Shown here one piece after another: positions 1 through 5,284 of a stretch of DNA of 5,284 nt. Both the position numbers and the translations under genes were made by a program. Source of the stretch: an uncultured Mucispirillum sp. (GTDB taxonomy: Bacteria; Chrysiogenota; Deferribacteres; Deferribacterales; Mucispirillaceae). Each line of letters opens with the position of its first letter. Position 1 is the first letter of the stretch. The DNA lies in NCBI GenBank assembly GCA_945929285.1, contig CAMEOC010000101.1, positions 1 through 5,284 of the forward strand, read 5' to 3'. The notes under the pieces are model-generated. The model was not told where the DNA came from. It did not search any database and was given only the letters and a program-made list of their open reading frames with translations.

Positions 1-662
1 AACATTCTACTGGCAAGTCCTTCCACAATGGCAGTTTTACCAATACCAGGCTCACCTAAAAGCACAGCATTATTTTTCTGCCTTCTGCCTAATATTTGTA
101 AAAGGCGGACAATTTCTTCCTGCCTGCCTACAACAGGGTCTAATTTTCCTTCACGGGCTAAAGCTGTTAAATCTCTACCAAACTCATCTAAAATAGGGGT
201 TGATGAGCTGTCTTTTTCATTAGGCGATTTTTTATACATTCCTTTAATATCACGCCTTAAAGTTTCCACATCAAAGCCAAGCCTGTTTAATATAACACTG
301 GCTTTGCCTTCTGTTTCCCGCACTAAGCCTATTAAAATATGCTCTGTATCAATAATCTCTTTATCCATACCAGCTGCTTCTTCTGCTGCATATTCTAAAA
401 CTTTAGTAACCAGCTGGCTGTAATCAAGATTACCTTTTACCACAAATATTTCGCTCATATCTGAACTTTTGCGGATTTTCATAACAATTGAAGATATAGA
501 AATATTGCGTTTAGTAAATATATTTGCTGCAATGCCTGTTTTTTCCATTAAAAGCCCAAGCAAAATATGTTCTGTATCTATAACTGGTTGAGCAAGATTA
601 TCAGCTTCCTGCCTGGCATGAGCTAATACCTGCCTTGCTCTGTTGCTTAAATTTTCAAACAT
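1..662 (-). CDS. clpC: ClpC-type AAA+ unfoldase, N-terminal part (runs off the left edge)
   Basis: Cytoplasmic ATP-dependent unfoldase that feeds substrates to the ClpP peptidase (family knowledge). The 220 codons visible begin [20 protein letters not shown], the typical ClpC opening rather than that of ClpA or ClpB. Two Clp-N repeats follow, each with a TEHIL(L/I)GL motif (residues 30-37 and 106-113), then a linker rich in K, S and E (about 145-160) and the start of the first AAA+ module. The module has DPVVGR near 176-181 and the Walker A motif GEPGIGKT at 203-210. The ATPase body, second AAA+ module and ClpP-binding loop lie outside the window; full-length family members are about 810 residues. 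The ATG at 660-662 is supported by GGAG at 669-672, six bases upstream. No CIRCE-like heat-shock operator is visible upstream. The gene is divergent from the plus-strand transglycosylase-like gene. Confidence 0.95.
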   Translation of the reverse strand, partial: MFENLSNRARQVLAHARQEADNLAQPVIDTEHILLGLLMEKTGIAANIFTKRNISISSIVMKIRKSSDMSEIFVVKGNLDYSQLVTKVLEYAAEEAAGMDKEIIDTEHILIGLVRETEGKASVILNRLGFDVETLRRDIKGMYKKSPNEKDSSSTPILDEFGRDLTALAREGKLDPVVGRQEEIVRLLQILGRRQKNNAVLLGEPGIGKTAIVEGLASRM

Positions 663-668
663 AGGTTT

Positions 669-672
669 CTCC
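669..672 (-). promoter_or_regulatory. Ribosome binding site of clpC
   Basis: GGAG on the minus strand lies six bases before the ATG at 660-662. This fixes the clpC start, and the protein beginning there matches the ClpC N terminus. Confidence 0.75.
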
Positions 673-699
673 ACTAATACATAAAATACCTGATACCAT

Positions 700-727
700 A
701 TTATATTATATATTTTATTTTTCTCAA
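700..727 (-). promoter_or_regulatory. Predicted sigma-70-type promoter of clpC
   Basis: On the minus strand TTGAGA (722-727, five of six matches to the -35 consensus) is followed after 16 bp by a perfect TATAAT (700-705). A second, overlapping TATAAT sits at 705-710 with an 11-bp spacer, too short for normal use. The promoter ends about 38 bp before the clpC start codon. The A/T-rich context makes chance -10 matches likely, so the -35 element and spacing carry most of the weight. Confidence 0.5.
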
Positions 728-778
728 GTGAAAAATTTTTTATACAATATTTTCGCCATATTTATTAAGAAATTTTGC

Positions 779-805
779 TTGACATTACTTATTTTATAAT
801 ATATT
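779..805 (+). promoter_or_regulatory. Candidate promoter of the transglycosylase-like/mqnB pair
   Basis: A perfect TTGACA at 779-784 is followed by TATATT at 800-805 (five of six -10 matches) with a short 15-bp spacer. The perfect TATAAT at 795-800 is only 10 bp from the -35 and so unlikely to pair with it. The element lies about 30 bp upstream of the ATG at 837 and nothing else in the 174-bp gap fits better. Which -10 is used cannot be decided from sequence. Confidence 0.4.
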
Positions 806-836
806 TCTAAATTATTAATATATATTGTTGGGTATT

Positions 837-1409
837 ATGTTACAGAAAATCTATTTTAAAATTCTTTTTTCATCAGTATTTATTTTGTTGTTAATAAATG
901 TAGTTACTTTTTTAGTTGGTTTTAATGCTAAACAGCTTGTAAATCCTTCATTTTATGATGAAAGGGTTATGGCTTTATATTTCCTTGGCAAAAATTTTGT
1001 TATGGAAACAGGCATAAATATGGAAAGTGTAACTCTGGAAGATATAGATATATTAATTGATAAAGCTGTGGATATCTACGGTGTAGATAAAAATATGCTT
1101 TCTGTCATTATCTCTAAATCAAACCAGTATGGCATCACATTAACAGGTGGTATGGGGCTGACAGCCATTTCCACATACGACTTTTTAAACAGTTCTTTTT
1201 CAAACCCTTATAATTTTGAAGAAAATATTATGGCAGCCTCTGAAACCATATCAAAGCTGAAAAATAAAGGGCTTTCTGATGAAGAAATTATTGTGCGGTT
1301 TGTAGCAGGTGATGATTTAGAAAATGTAAAACTTCTTGCAAACCAGGAATATAAACGAGCTTATGCCCTTGCAAATATGTATAGGACAAACCATGCAGGT
1401 ATAGAATAA
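837..1409 (+). CDS. Membrane-anchored lytic-transglycosylase-like protein with altered catalytic residue
   Basis: Predicted 190-residue protein. Residues 7-29 form one hydrophobic segment, probably an N-terminal membrane anchor or uncleaved signal, which would leave the rest in the periplasm. Residues 74-165 follow the outline of an SLT (lysozyme-like transglycosylase) domain. A helix ending YGVDKNMLSVII matches the stretch before the usual catalytic E-S pair, GGMGL (104-108) matches the family G-A-M-G-L motif, and NPYNFEENIMAA (123-134) matches the usual D-P-x-x-N-I-x-A-G region. The catalytic glutamate position holds lysine (K94, codon AAA at 1116-1118), and the A-A-Y-N-A-G motif is reduced to VRFVAGDD (153-160). 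It may therefore bind glycan or act as a scaffold without cleaving. I chose the ATG at 837; an in-frame TTG at 825 adds four residues, and neither has a strong ribosome binding site. The stop is 3 bp from mqnB. The fold call is by eye. Confidence 0.6.
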   Translation: MLQKIYFKILFSSVFILLLINVVTFLVGFNAKQLVNPSFYDERVMALYFLGKNFVMETGINMESVTLEDIDILIDKAVDIYGVDKNMLSVIISKSNQYGITLTGGMGLTAISTYDFLNSSFSNPYNFEENIMAASETISKLKNKGLSDEEIIVRFVAGDDLENVKLLANQEYKRAYALANMYRTNHAGIE

Positions 1410-1412
1410 CAT

Positions 1413-2063
1413 ATGTTTGAAAACATAGTTATTTTTATACCTTCGTTTTTAGAAGCCGAAAAAATATTTAATATTACAAATTTTAGTAAAACAGGCTTTT
1501 TTCACACATCATCTTATAAAAATATACCAGTTGTTATTACAGGGGTTGGAAAAACTAATTCTTCCATTACTTCTGCCCTTTTCTTCTCTCAGTATAAGCC
1601 AAAATATTCACTTCTTACAGGTATATGCGGAGCATATGAAGAAAGCGGGCTGCATATTGGGGATATTGTAAGCATAAAAAAAGATTACCTTGTGGATGAG
1701 TGCAGTTTTAACGGCAAAACTATTACCACATTACATGAAAAAGGCTTTTTACAAGATAATGAATTTGGAGCAGATTTTTTATATGCTGAAAAATTTAAGG
1801 CTGCCACATCAAACACTGTTTCTTTTATAGCCTGCCAAAAAGATTTAGTTTATGAGTATATGAAAAAAACAAATGCTTTAGTTGAAAATATGGAAGGGGC
1901 TGCTTTTGGTATAGCTGCCAATAAGTTTAATGTTATGCCTTACCATATACGCTCTGTTTCCAATTTTTCCACCACGGTAGAAAACCAAAAGTGGGACATA
2001 AAAAAGGCAGCTAAAAATTTAAAAGATGCCGTTGATTTATTTCTTAATTTTTACGCTCTATAA
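1413..2063 (+). CDS. mqnB: Futalosine hydrolase (menaquinone biosynthesis)
   Basis: Cytoplasmic nucleoside hydrolase of the MTA/SAH nucleosidase (PNP/UDP) fold. It removes the base from futalosine to give dehypoxanthine futalosine in the alternative, chorismate-derived menaquinone route. The 216 residues match the family's usual length. Visible motifs in order: an LEAE segment after the first strand (13-16, with E14 at the place of the first MTAN active-site Glu), GVGKTNSS (44-51), GICGAY (70-75), VENMEGAAF (157-165, E161 being the conserved purine/ribose-site Glu), and RSVSN (180-184) followed by W194. The MTAN catalytic Asp position appears as Asn here (N184), which I recall as usual for MqnB-type members and useful for separating them from MTAN. 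The ATG starts 3 bp after the upstream stop with only a distant AGG, suggesting translational coupling. The last 20 bp overlap the convergent gene. Confidence 0.85.
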   Translation: MFENIVIFIPSFLEAEKIFNITNFSKTGFFHTSSYKNIPVVITGVGKTNSSITSALFFSQYKPKYSLLTGICGAYEESGLHIGDIVSIKKDYLVDECSFNGKTITTLHEKGFLQDNEFGADFLYAEKFKAATSNTVSFIACQKDLVYEYMKKTNALVENMEGAAFGIAANKFNVMPYHIRSVSNFSTTVENQKWDIKKAAKNLKDAVDLFLNFYAL

Positions 2064-3342
2064 TATTATTTAAAAGTTCCTTTGAAATATCTGGGCTAAC
2101 AGCTACTATTTTTTCATACATTTCCTTTGGTATTTTTAAAGCATAACCTGGCACCTGACACACAGCATCTGTGGAATAAACCATATCCCCTATTACTCCG
2201 CTTTCCCCAAAAAATGAGTTTATGGGAATATCTGCAATAAATTTATTATCACTTTCTAAAAATACTACCCCTGAAAGCAGAATATAAATAAAGCCCCCTT
2301 TTTCATCTTTGCTAAATATTATATCATCTTTATTTAATTTTAGTTCATACTGCTTCATGGAAGAAAGTGCCGTTGTAAACATTAATTTATCAAGAAAAAA
2401 AGGCTTAAAATGATATGTGTTATAATATTTTACAATTTCCAGTTCTGCATAGTGGCTTATAACATATATAAATGTGGCATAAAAATAAAAAAGAATAAAT
2501 AAAATATATGACCATATTAAAGCTACAATTAATGCACTTATTACCCCATATATTATGTTATACTGAGATGCCCCAATAAAAACCCCTAATAATTTTTGGG
2601 CCAAATATATACTTATTATAAAAAGTATAGCACCAGATAAAGCATATGTGCCTTTTATTTTCACTTTTGGTATAAATTTATATAATATAAAGGCAATGAA
2701 TAAGGCAAGTATTATAGGGTAATAGCTTGTAATAGTTTGTAAAAATGATAAATCTATAATATCTGTAAGCTGAAACTCCACCACCAGTTTATTAAGCTGT
2801 TTTATAAGAGCACTTATTAAAAAAAATGAAAGCCCTGCAATAAATGTAATAGGTAAAAATATTAATGATACCAGGTTATTTTTTATAATGCCCCTTTTTT
2901 TATTAGATGTAAAAATAATATCAAAACCATTTCTAATGCTTGTAAATACAAGCCGTGAGCTCCATAAAAGCCCCAAAACACCCACAATACCATAAAAAGA
3001 GCTGCTGCCCTTTAAAAGCCCTAGGTTTTCAAAAAACTGCCTGTTAATAGCAGGGTTTATATTTGATAAAAGCTGAAAAAAATAATCAGATACTTTGCCG
3101 TAGCCTGAAAGCCAAATATCTAATACAAATACAAAAAATAAAGCCAGTGGCACAATGGATAATAAAAAGTAAAAGGCAGCAGAAGCCGCATGGTTAATTA
3201 AGCTTTTGCCTGTAAAAATACTTATGGTTAAATATATACGCCTAATAAGAGTAAATGGGTAAAAAGTGCGGATAAGCTCTTTTGGCTGTATATCTATCAT
3301 ATTTATAATTTCATCTTTTTTATATAAAAATTTATCCTGCAA
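2044..3342 (-). CDS. YihY/BrkB-family membrane protein fused to a C-terminal cNMP-binding-like domain
   Basis: Predicted 432-residue inner-membrane protein of the YihY/BrkB family (once annotated 'ribonuclease BN'; function unsettled, transport suspected). Six hydrophobic segments lie near residues 57-78, 115-136, 155-180, 205-224, 232-256 and 264-295. Family signatures include HAASAAFYFLLSIVPLALF (51-69), LLWSSRLVFTSIRNGFDIIF (125-144), and IPKVKIK before helix five. Beyond the usual family end, residues 318-428 resemble a CRP-type cyclic-nucleotide-binding fold: GGFIYILLSGVVFL (349-362), a phosphate-binding-cassette-like FFGESGVIGD (377-386), and a closing helix. The cassette's conserved Arg is absent (MVYSTDA at 387-393), so canonical cAMP/cGMP binding is doubtful. 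The start is TTG at 3340-3342, preceded by AGGTG; an internal ATG at codon 15 (3298-3300) has no ribosome binding site. It is divergent from the carboxylase operon and overlaps mqnB tail-to-tail. Confidence 0.85.
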   Translation of the reverse strand: MQDKFLYKKDEIINMIDIQPKELIRTFYPFTLIRRIYLTISIFTGKSLINHAASAAFYFLLSIVPLALFFVFVLDIWLSGYGKVSDYFFQLLSNINPAINRQFFENLGLLKGSSSFYGIVGVLGLLWSSRLVFTSIRNGFDIIFTSNKKRGIIKNNLVSLIFLPITFIAGLSFFLISALIKQLNKLVVEFQLTDIIDLSFLQTITSYYPIILALFIAFILYKFIPKVKIKGTYALSGAILFIISIYLAQKLLGVFIGASQYNIIYGVISALIVALIWSYILFILFYFYATFIYVISHYAELEIVKYYNTYHFKPFFLDKLMFTTALSSMKQYELKLNKDDIIFSKDEKGGFIYILLSGVVFLESDNKFIADIPINSFFGESGVIGDMVYSTDAVCQVPGYALKIPKEMYEKIVAVSPDISKELLNNIIERKN

Positions 3343-3380
3343 AAAGCACCTGTTTATTTAATATATTTGATATAATCTAC

Positions 3381-3386
3381 CTTATA
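3381..3386 (-). promoter_or_regulatory. Candidate -10 element of the yihY-like gene
   Basis: TATAAG on the minus strand (five of six matches to TATAAT), about 38 bp before the TTG start. No good -35 is found at 15-18 bp; the space is occupied by the 16-bp palindrome. Other A/T-rich matches nearby (TAGATT at 3374-3379 with TTGTAA at 3397-3402, 17-bp spacer) are equally possible. Confidence 0.3.
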
Positions 3387-3402
3387 TTGTAAAATTTTAC
3401 AA
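3387..3402. promoter_or_regulatory. Perfect 16-bp palindrome, candidate operator
   Basis: TTGTAAAATTTTACAA reads identically on both strands. It is centred about 52 bp upstream of the yihY-like start codon and directly abuts a TATAAG -10-like element on that strand, where a bound dimeric regulator would block RNA polymerase. The TTGTAAA half-sites have the size and symmetry of a helix-turn-helix dimer site. The regulator cannot be named from this. A/T richness raises the chance of such palindromes, but the internal G and C pair makes this one better than pure A/T. Confidence 0.4.
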
Positions 3403-3553
3403 GTTACTTTTATAAAAACAATGCTTCCATATTTTTTAAGCTAAAAATATTATACTAAAATACTATTATTATAAAAATTTTAATTTATTATGGTTTAGTA
3501 AAATAATTTATTTACATATTTGATTTTTTATTATATAATATATACGCCTTAAA

Positions 3554-3576
3554 TTTGAAGTCAAAAATATTTCAAA
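3554..3576. repeat. Small inverted repeat upstream of the carboxylase promoter
   Basis: TTTGAA at 3554-3559 and TTCAAA at 3571-3576 form a 6-bp inverted repeat around an 11-bp spacer, ending about 28 bp upstream of the TTGACA element. The spacing puts the half-site centres about 17 bp apart, less than two helical turns. It could be an activator site or chance in A/T-rich DNA. Confidence 0.2.
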
Positions 3577-3604
3577 AAACTACTTTTTTTATCTTATTTT
3601 ATGG

Positions 3605-3633
3605 TTGACATATTATTTTTTATGGTGTTGAAT
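3605..3633 (+). promoter_or_regulatory. Candidate promoter of the acyl-CoA carboxylase operon
   Basis: A perfect TTGACA at 3605-3610 is followed after 17 bp by TTGAAT at 3628-3633 (four of six -10 matches). Stronger-looking TATATA (3633-3638) and TATAGT (3635-3640) lie at 22 and 24 bp, too far for a standard spacer. The 5' leader would be roughly 30 bases. The -35 is convincing; the -10 assignment is open. Confidence 0.4.
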
Positions 3634-3658
3634 ATATAGTATAGAAATAATCTCACAT

Positions 3659-3664
3659 AAGGAG
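3659..3664 (+). promoter_or_regulatory. Ribosome binding site of the carboxyltransferase gene
   Basis: A strong AAGGAG lies nine bases before the ATG at 3674. It supports this start and, with the biased codons of the gene, suggests high expression. Confidence 0.8.
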
Positions 3665-3673
3665 TAAAAGTCT

Positions 3674-5200
3674 ATGCAGGATAAAATTGAGAAACTCAGG
3701 GAACTGTCCTCTCAAGCAGAGCTTGGCGGCGGTATCCAAAGGATTGAAAAACAACATCAGGCTGGTAAACTTACAGCCAGAGAAAGAATCGACCTTCTTT
3801 TAGATAAAGGTACATTTATGGAGTTTGATAAGTTTGTTACACACCGTTGTACAAACTTTGGCATGGAAAAACAGAAATATTTAGGCGATGGTGTAGTTAC
3901 AGGTACAGGTCTTGTTAACGGTAGAACTGTTTTTGTATTTGCACAAGATTTTACTGTTTTTGGTGGCTCGCTTTCTAAAACATTATCTGAAAAAATTTGT
4001 AAAATTATGGATATGGCAGTTAATATGGGTGCACCTGTTATTGGTTTAAATGACTCTGGTGGTGCTCGTATTCAAGAAGGTGTTCAGTCTTTAGCAGGTT
4101 ATGCAGATATTTTCTTAAGAAATACACTTTCTTCCGGAGTTATCCCACAAATTAGTGCTATTATGGGACCTTGTGCTGGTGGTGCAGTTTATTCCCCTGC
4201 ATTAACAGACTTTATCTTTATGGTTAAAAGTTATATGTTCTTAACTGGTCCAGATGTTATTAAAACAGTTACAAATGAAGAAGTTACAAAAGAAGATTTA
4301 GGTGGCTGTTCTGTTCACAATGCTACAAGTGGTGTTGCTCACTTTGCTACTGAAAACGATACAGATTGTATTGTTAAAGTTCGCGAATTAATGTCTTTCT
4401 TACCACAAAACAACATGGAAGAAGCACCATTTAAAGCTACTATTGATGATGCAAACAGGCTTGAAACTATTGTTCCAGATAACCCAAATATGCCATATGA
4501 TATGAAAGAAGTTATTAAAAAAGTAGTTGATGATGGCCATTTCTTTGAAGTTCAGGAAGATTTTGCTAAAAACATTATTATAGGCTATGCAAGATTAAAC
4601 GGTAAAACTGTTGGTATAGTTGCAAACCAGCCACAAGTTTTAGCAGGTGCTTTAAATGTGGATGCTTCTGTTAAAGCTGGTAGATTTGTTCGTTTTTGCG
4701 ATGCTTTCAATATTCCACTGCTTACACTTGTGGATGTTCCAGGGTTTATGCCTGGTGTTAGCGAAGAAAAAGGCGGTATTATTCGCCATGGTGCAAAACT
4801 TTTATATGCTTACTGCGAAGCAACAGTGCCAAAAGTTACATTAATCACAAGAAAAGCTTACGGCGGTGCTTATGATGTTATGAGCTCTAAACATTTAAGG
4901 GGCGATATTAACTATGCTTACCCTACTGCTGAAATTGCAGTTATGGGCCCTGAAGGTGCTGTTAAAATTCTTTCTCGTAAAGAAATTAGTGAAGCAAGCG
5001 ACCCAGTGGCAAAAGAAAAAGAACTTGTTCAAGAATATAGAGATACTTTTGCAAACCCATATAGAGCGGCAGAGCTTGGTTATATTGATGAAATAATAGA
5101 ACCAGCTGTTACAAGGCCAAAACTTATTCGTGCATTTGAAATGCTTGCTAATAAGCGTGTTGGTAACCTTCCACGTAAACACGGTAACATACCACTCTAG
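3674..5200 (+). CDS. Acyl-CoA carboxylase carboxyltransferase subunit (propionyl-CoA carboxylase beta / 12S type)
   Basis: Cytoplasmic biotin-dependent carboxyltransferase that moves CO2 between carboxybiotin and an acyl-CoA, most likely propionyl-/methylmalonyl-CoA. The 508 residues are full length for the PccB/MmdA/12S family. The N-terminal crotonase-like half has [14 protein letters not shown] (31-44), the [11 protein letters not shown] segment (127-137) and the oxyanion-loop motif [12 protein letters not shown] (165-176). The C-terminal half has [20 protein letters not shown] (318-337), DVPGFMPG (354-361), [11 protein letters not shown] (393-403) and [15 protein letters not shown] (416-430). 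The acidic residue in PTAE (E420) sits where PccB-type enzymes carry an acidic side chain linked to propionyl-CoA preference. Substrate is therefore inferred; MmdA (sodium-pumping decarboxylase), PccB and transcarboxylase 12S cannot be separated by sequence alone. It leads an operon, with a biotin-carboxylase-like gene 15 bp downstream. Its codons (GTT, GGT, GCT, CGT) differ from its neighbours. Confidence 0.92.
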   Translation: MQDKIEKLRELSSQAELGGGIQRIEKQHQAGKLTARERIDLLLDKGTFMEFDKFVTHRCTNFGMEKQKYLGDGVVTGTGLVNGRTVFVFAQDFTVFGGSLSKTLSEKICKIMDMAVNMGAPVIGLNDSGGARIQEGVQSLAGYADIFLRNTLSSGVIPQISAIMGPCAGGAVYSPALTDFIFMVKSYMFLTGPDVIKTVTNEEVTKEDLGGCSVHNATSGVAHFATENDTDCIVKVRELMSFLPQNNMEEAPFKATIDDANRLETIVPDNPNMPYDMKEVIKKVVDDGHFFEVQEDFAKNIIIGYARLNGKTVGIVANQPQVLAGALNVDASVKAGRFVRFCDAFNIPLLTLVDVPGFMPGVSEEKGGIIRHGAKLLYAYCEATVPKVTLITRKAYGGAYDVMSSKHLRGDINYAYPTAEIAVMGPEGAVKILSRKEISEASDPVAKEKELVQEYRDTFANPYRAAELGYIDEIIEPAVTRPKLIRAFEMLANKRVGNLPRKHGNIPL

Positions 5201-5203
5201 GTT

Positions 5204-5209
5204 AAGGAG
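5204..5209 (+). promoter_or_regulatory. Ribosome binding site of the biotin-carboxylase-like gene
   Basis: AAGGAG begins four bases after the upstream stop codon and six bases before the ATG at 5216. It shows independent but operon-linked translation. Confidence 0.8.
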
Positions 5210-5215
5210 ATAATT

Positions 5216-5284
5216 ATGGGAAAAATTAAAAAAGTATTAGCTGCTAACCGTGGAGAAATTGCAATAAGGGTATTCCGTGCTGCA
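5216..5284 (+). CDS. Biotin carboxylase-type protein, start only (pyruvate carboxylase-like; runs off the right edge)
   Basis: Only 23 codons are visible. They read MGKIKKVLAANRGEIAIRVF followed by RAA, the universal start of the biotin carboxylase N domain (K-V-L-x-A-N-R-G-E-I-A-I-R). This domain carboxylates biotin using ATP and bicarbonate. The I-R-V-F-R-A-A ending is more typical of pyruvate carboxylase (which continues N-E-L-G-I) than of AccC, which usually reads I-R-x-I-R-A-C. Whether it is a stand-alone biotin carboxylase, an AccA3-type BC-BCCP fusion or a full pyruvate carboxylase cannot be decided here. It sits 15 bp after the carboxyltransferase gene with its own strong ribosome binding site, so the two are almost certainly co-transcribed and likely partners. 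Confidence 0.88.
   Translation, partial: MGKIKKVLAANRGEIAIRVFRAA

Larger units (their letters stand above)
3343..3673. other. AT-rich divergent intergenic region
   Basis: 331 bp between the divergent yihY-like and carboxylase genes. It contains long A/T runs and stops in all frames. The only ATG-initiated ORFs seen on the plus strand are a few codons long (at 3421 and 3601) and lack a ribosome binding site. It carries a perfect palindrome (3387-3402), a second dyad (3554-3576), a TTGACA element (3605-3610) and the carboxylase ribosome binding site. I see no RNA gene or riboswitch. Confidence 0.7.

Noticed and set aside
28..423. Plus-strand open frame of 131 codons
   Set aside because: It lies entirely antisense to clpC, whose minus-strand reading gives a clear conserved protein with Walker A and Clp-N motifs.
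825..836. TTG at 825 as the start of the transglycosylase-like gene
   Set aside because: It adds only four residues and no ribosome binding site precedes it; the ATG at 837 is the more ordinary choice, although the evidence is not strong either way.
2010..2053. Possible hairpin between TAAAAATTTAAAAG and CTTAATTTTTA at the mqnB end
   Set aside because: The match is imperfect, nearly all A/T and inside coding sequence with a long loop, so it is not a credible intrinsic terminator.
3470..3545. Short A/T palindromes such as AAAATTTT and TATATAATATATA
   Set aside because: Pure A/T symmetry is expected by chance in a stretch with almost no G or C.
3601..3639. ATG at 3601 opening a 12-codon frame upstream of the carboxylase, as a possible leader peptide
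   Set aside because: It contains the putative -35 element, has no ribosome binding site and shows no run of regulatory codons or attenuator hairpin.
4656..5182. Open frames inside the carboxyltransferase gene on both strands (62, 95 and 60 codons)
   Set aside because: They overlap the highly conserved C-terminal half of the carboxyltransferase in other frames and have no recognisable domains or ribosome binding sites.

Overview
This 5.3 kb window is AT-rich bacterial chromosome (A/T-biased codons, frequent ATA isoleucine, intergenic stretches almost wholly A/T) with Gram-negative-style gene content. A futalosine-pathway menaquinone gene, a ClpC-type protease chaperone and a biotin-dependent acyl-CoA carboxylase operon together suggest an anaerobic or microaerophilic menaquinone user. 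The mix reminds me of Deferribacterota, perhaps a host-associated low-GC member such as Mucispirillum. That is recollection plus inference, not a search result.

Layout. (1) 1-662, minus strand: the N-terminal 220 codons of clpC, running off the left edge. (2) 663-836: a divergent promoter region with a good sigma-70-like promoter for clpC and a weaker one for the plus-strand genes. (3) 837-1409 and 1413-2063, plus strand: a two-gene unit with a 3-nt gap. It encodes a membrane-anchored lytic-transglycosylase-like protein whose catalytic glutamate position holds lysine, then futalosine hydrolase (MqnB). (4) 2044-3342, minus strand: a YihY/BrkB-family six-helix membrane protein fused to a C-terminal cyclic-nucleotide-binding-like domain, overlapping the end of mqnB tail-to-tail by 20 bp. 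(5) 3343-3673: 331 bp of very AT-rich divergent intergenic DNA with a perfect 16-bp palindrome just upstream of the yihY-like gene, a second dyad, and a TTGACA-containing promoter candidate for the carboxylase operon. (6) 3674-5200, plus strand: a complete propionyl-CoA carboxylase beta/12S-type carboxyltransferase. (7) 5216-5284: the first 23 codons of a biotin-carboxylase-type protein that reads more like pyruvate carboxylase than AccC.

The last two genes very likely work together in biotin-dependent carboxyl transfer. MqnB acts in menaquinone synthesis and ClpC in protein quality control. I see no functional link between these groups beyond adjacency. No tRNA, rRNA, CRISPR array, insertion sequence or convincing intrinsic terminator is visible. 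I found no clearly new multi-gene system. The most unusual items are the transglycosylase-like protein with the altered catalytic residue, the BrkB-cNBD fusion with its nearby palindrome, and the pairing of a 12S-like subunit with a pyruvate-carboxylase-like start.
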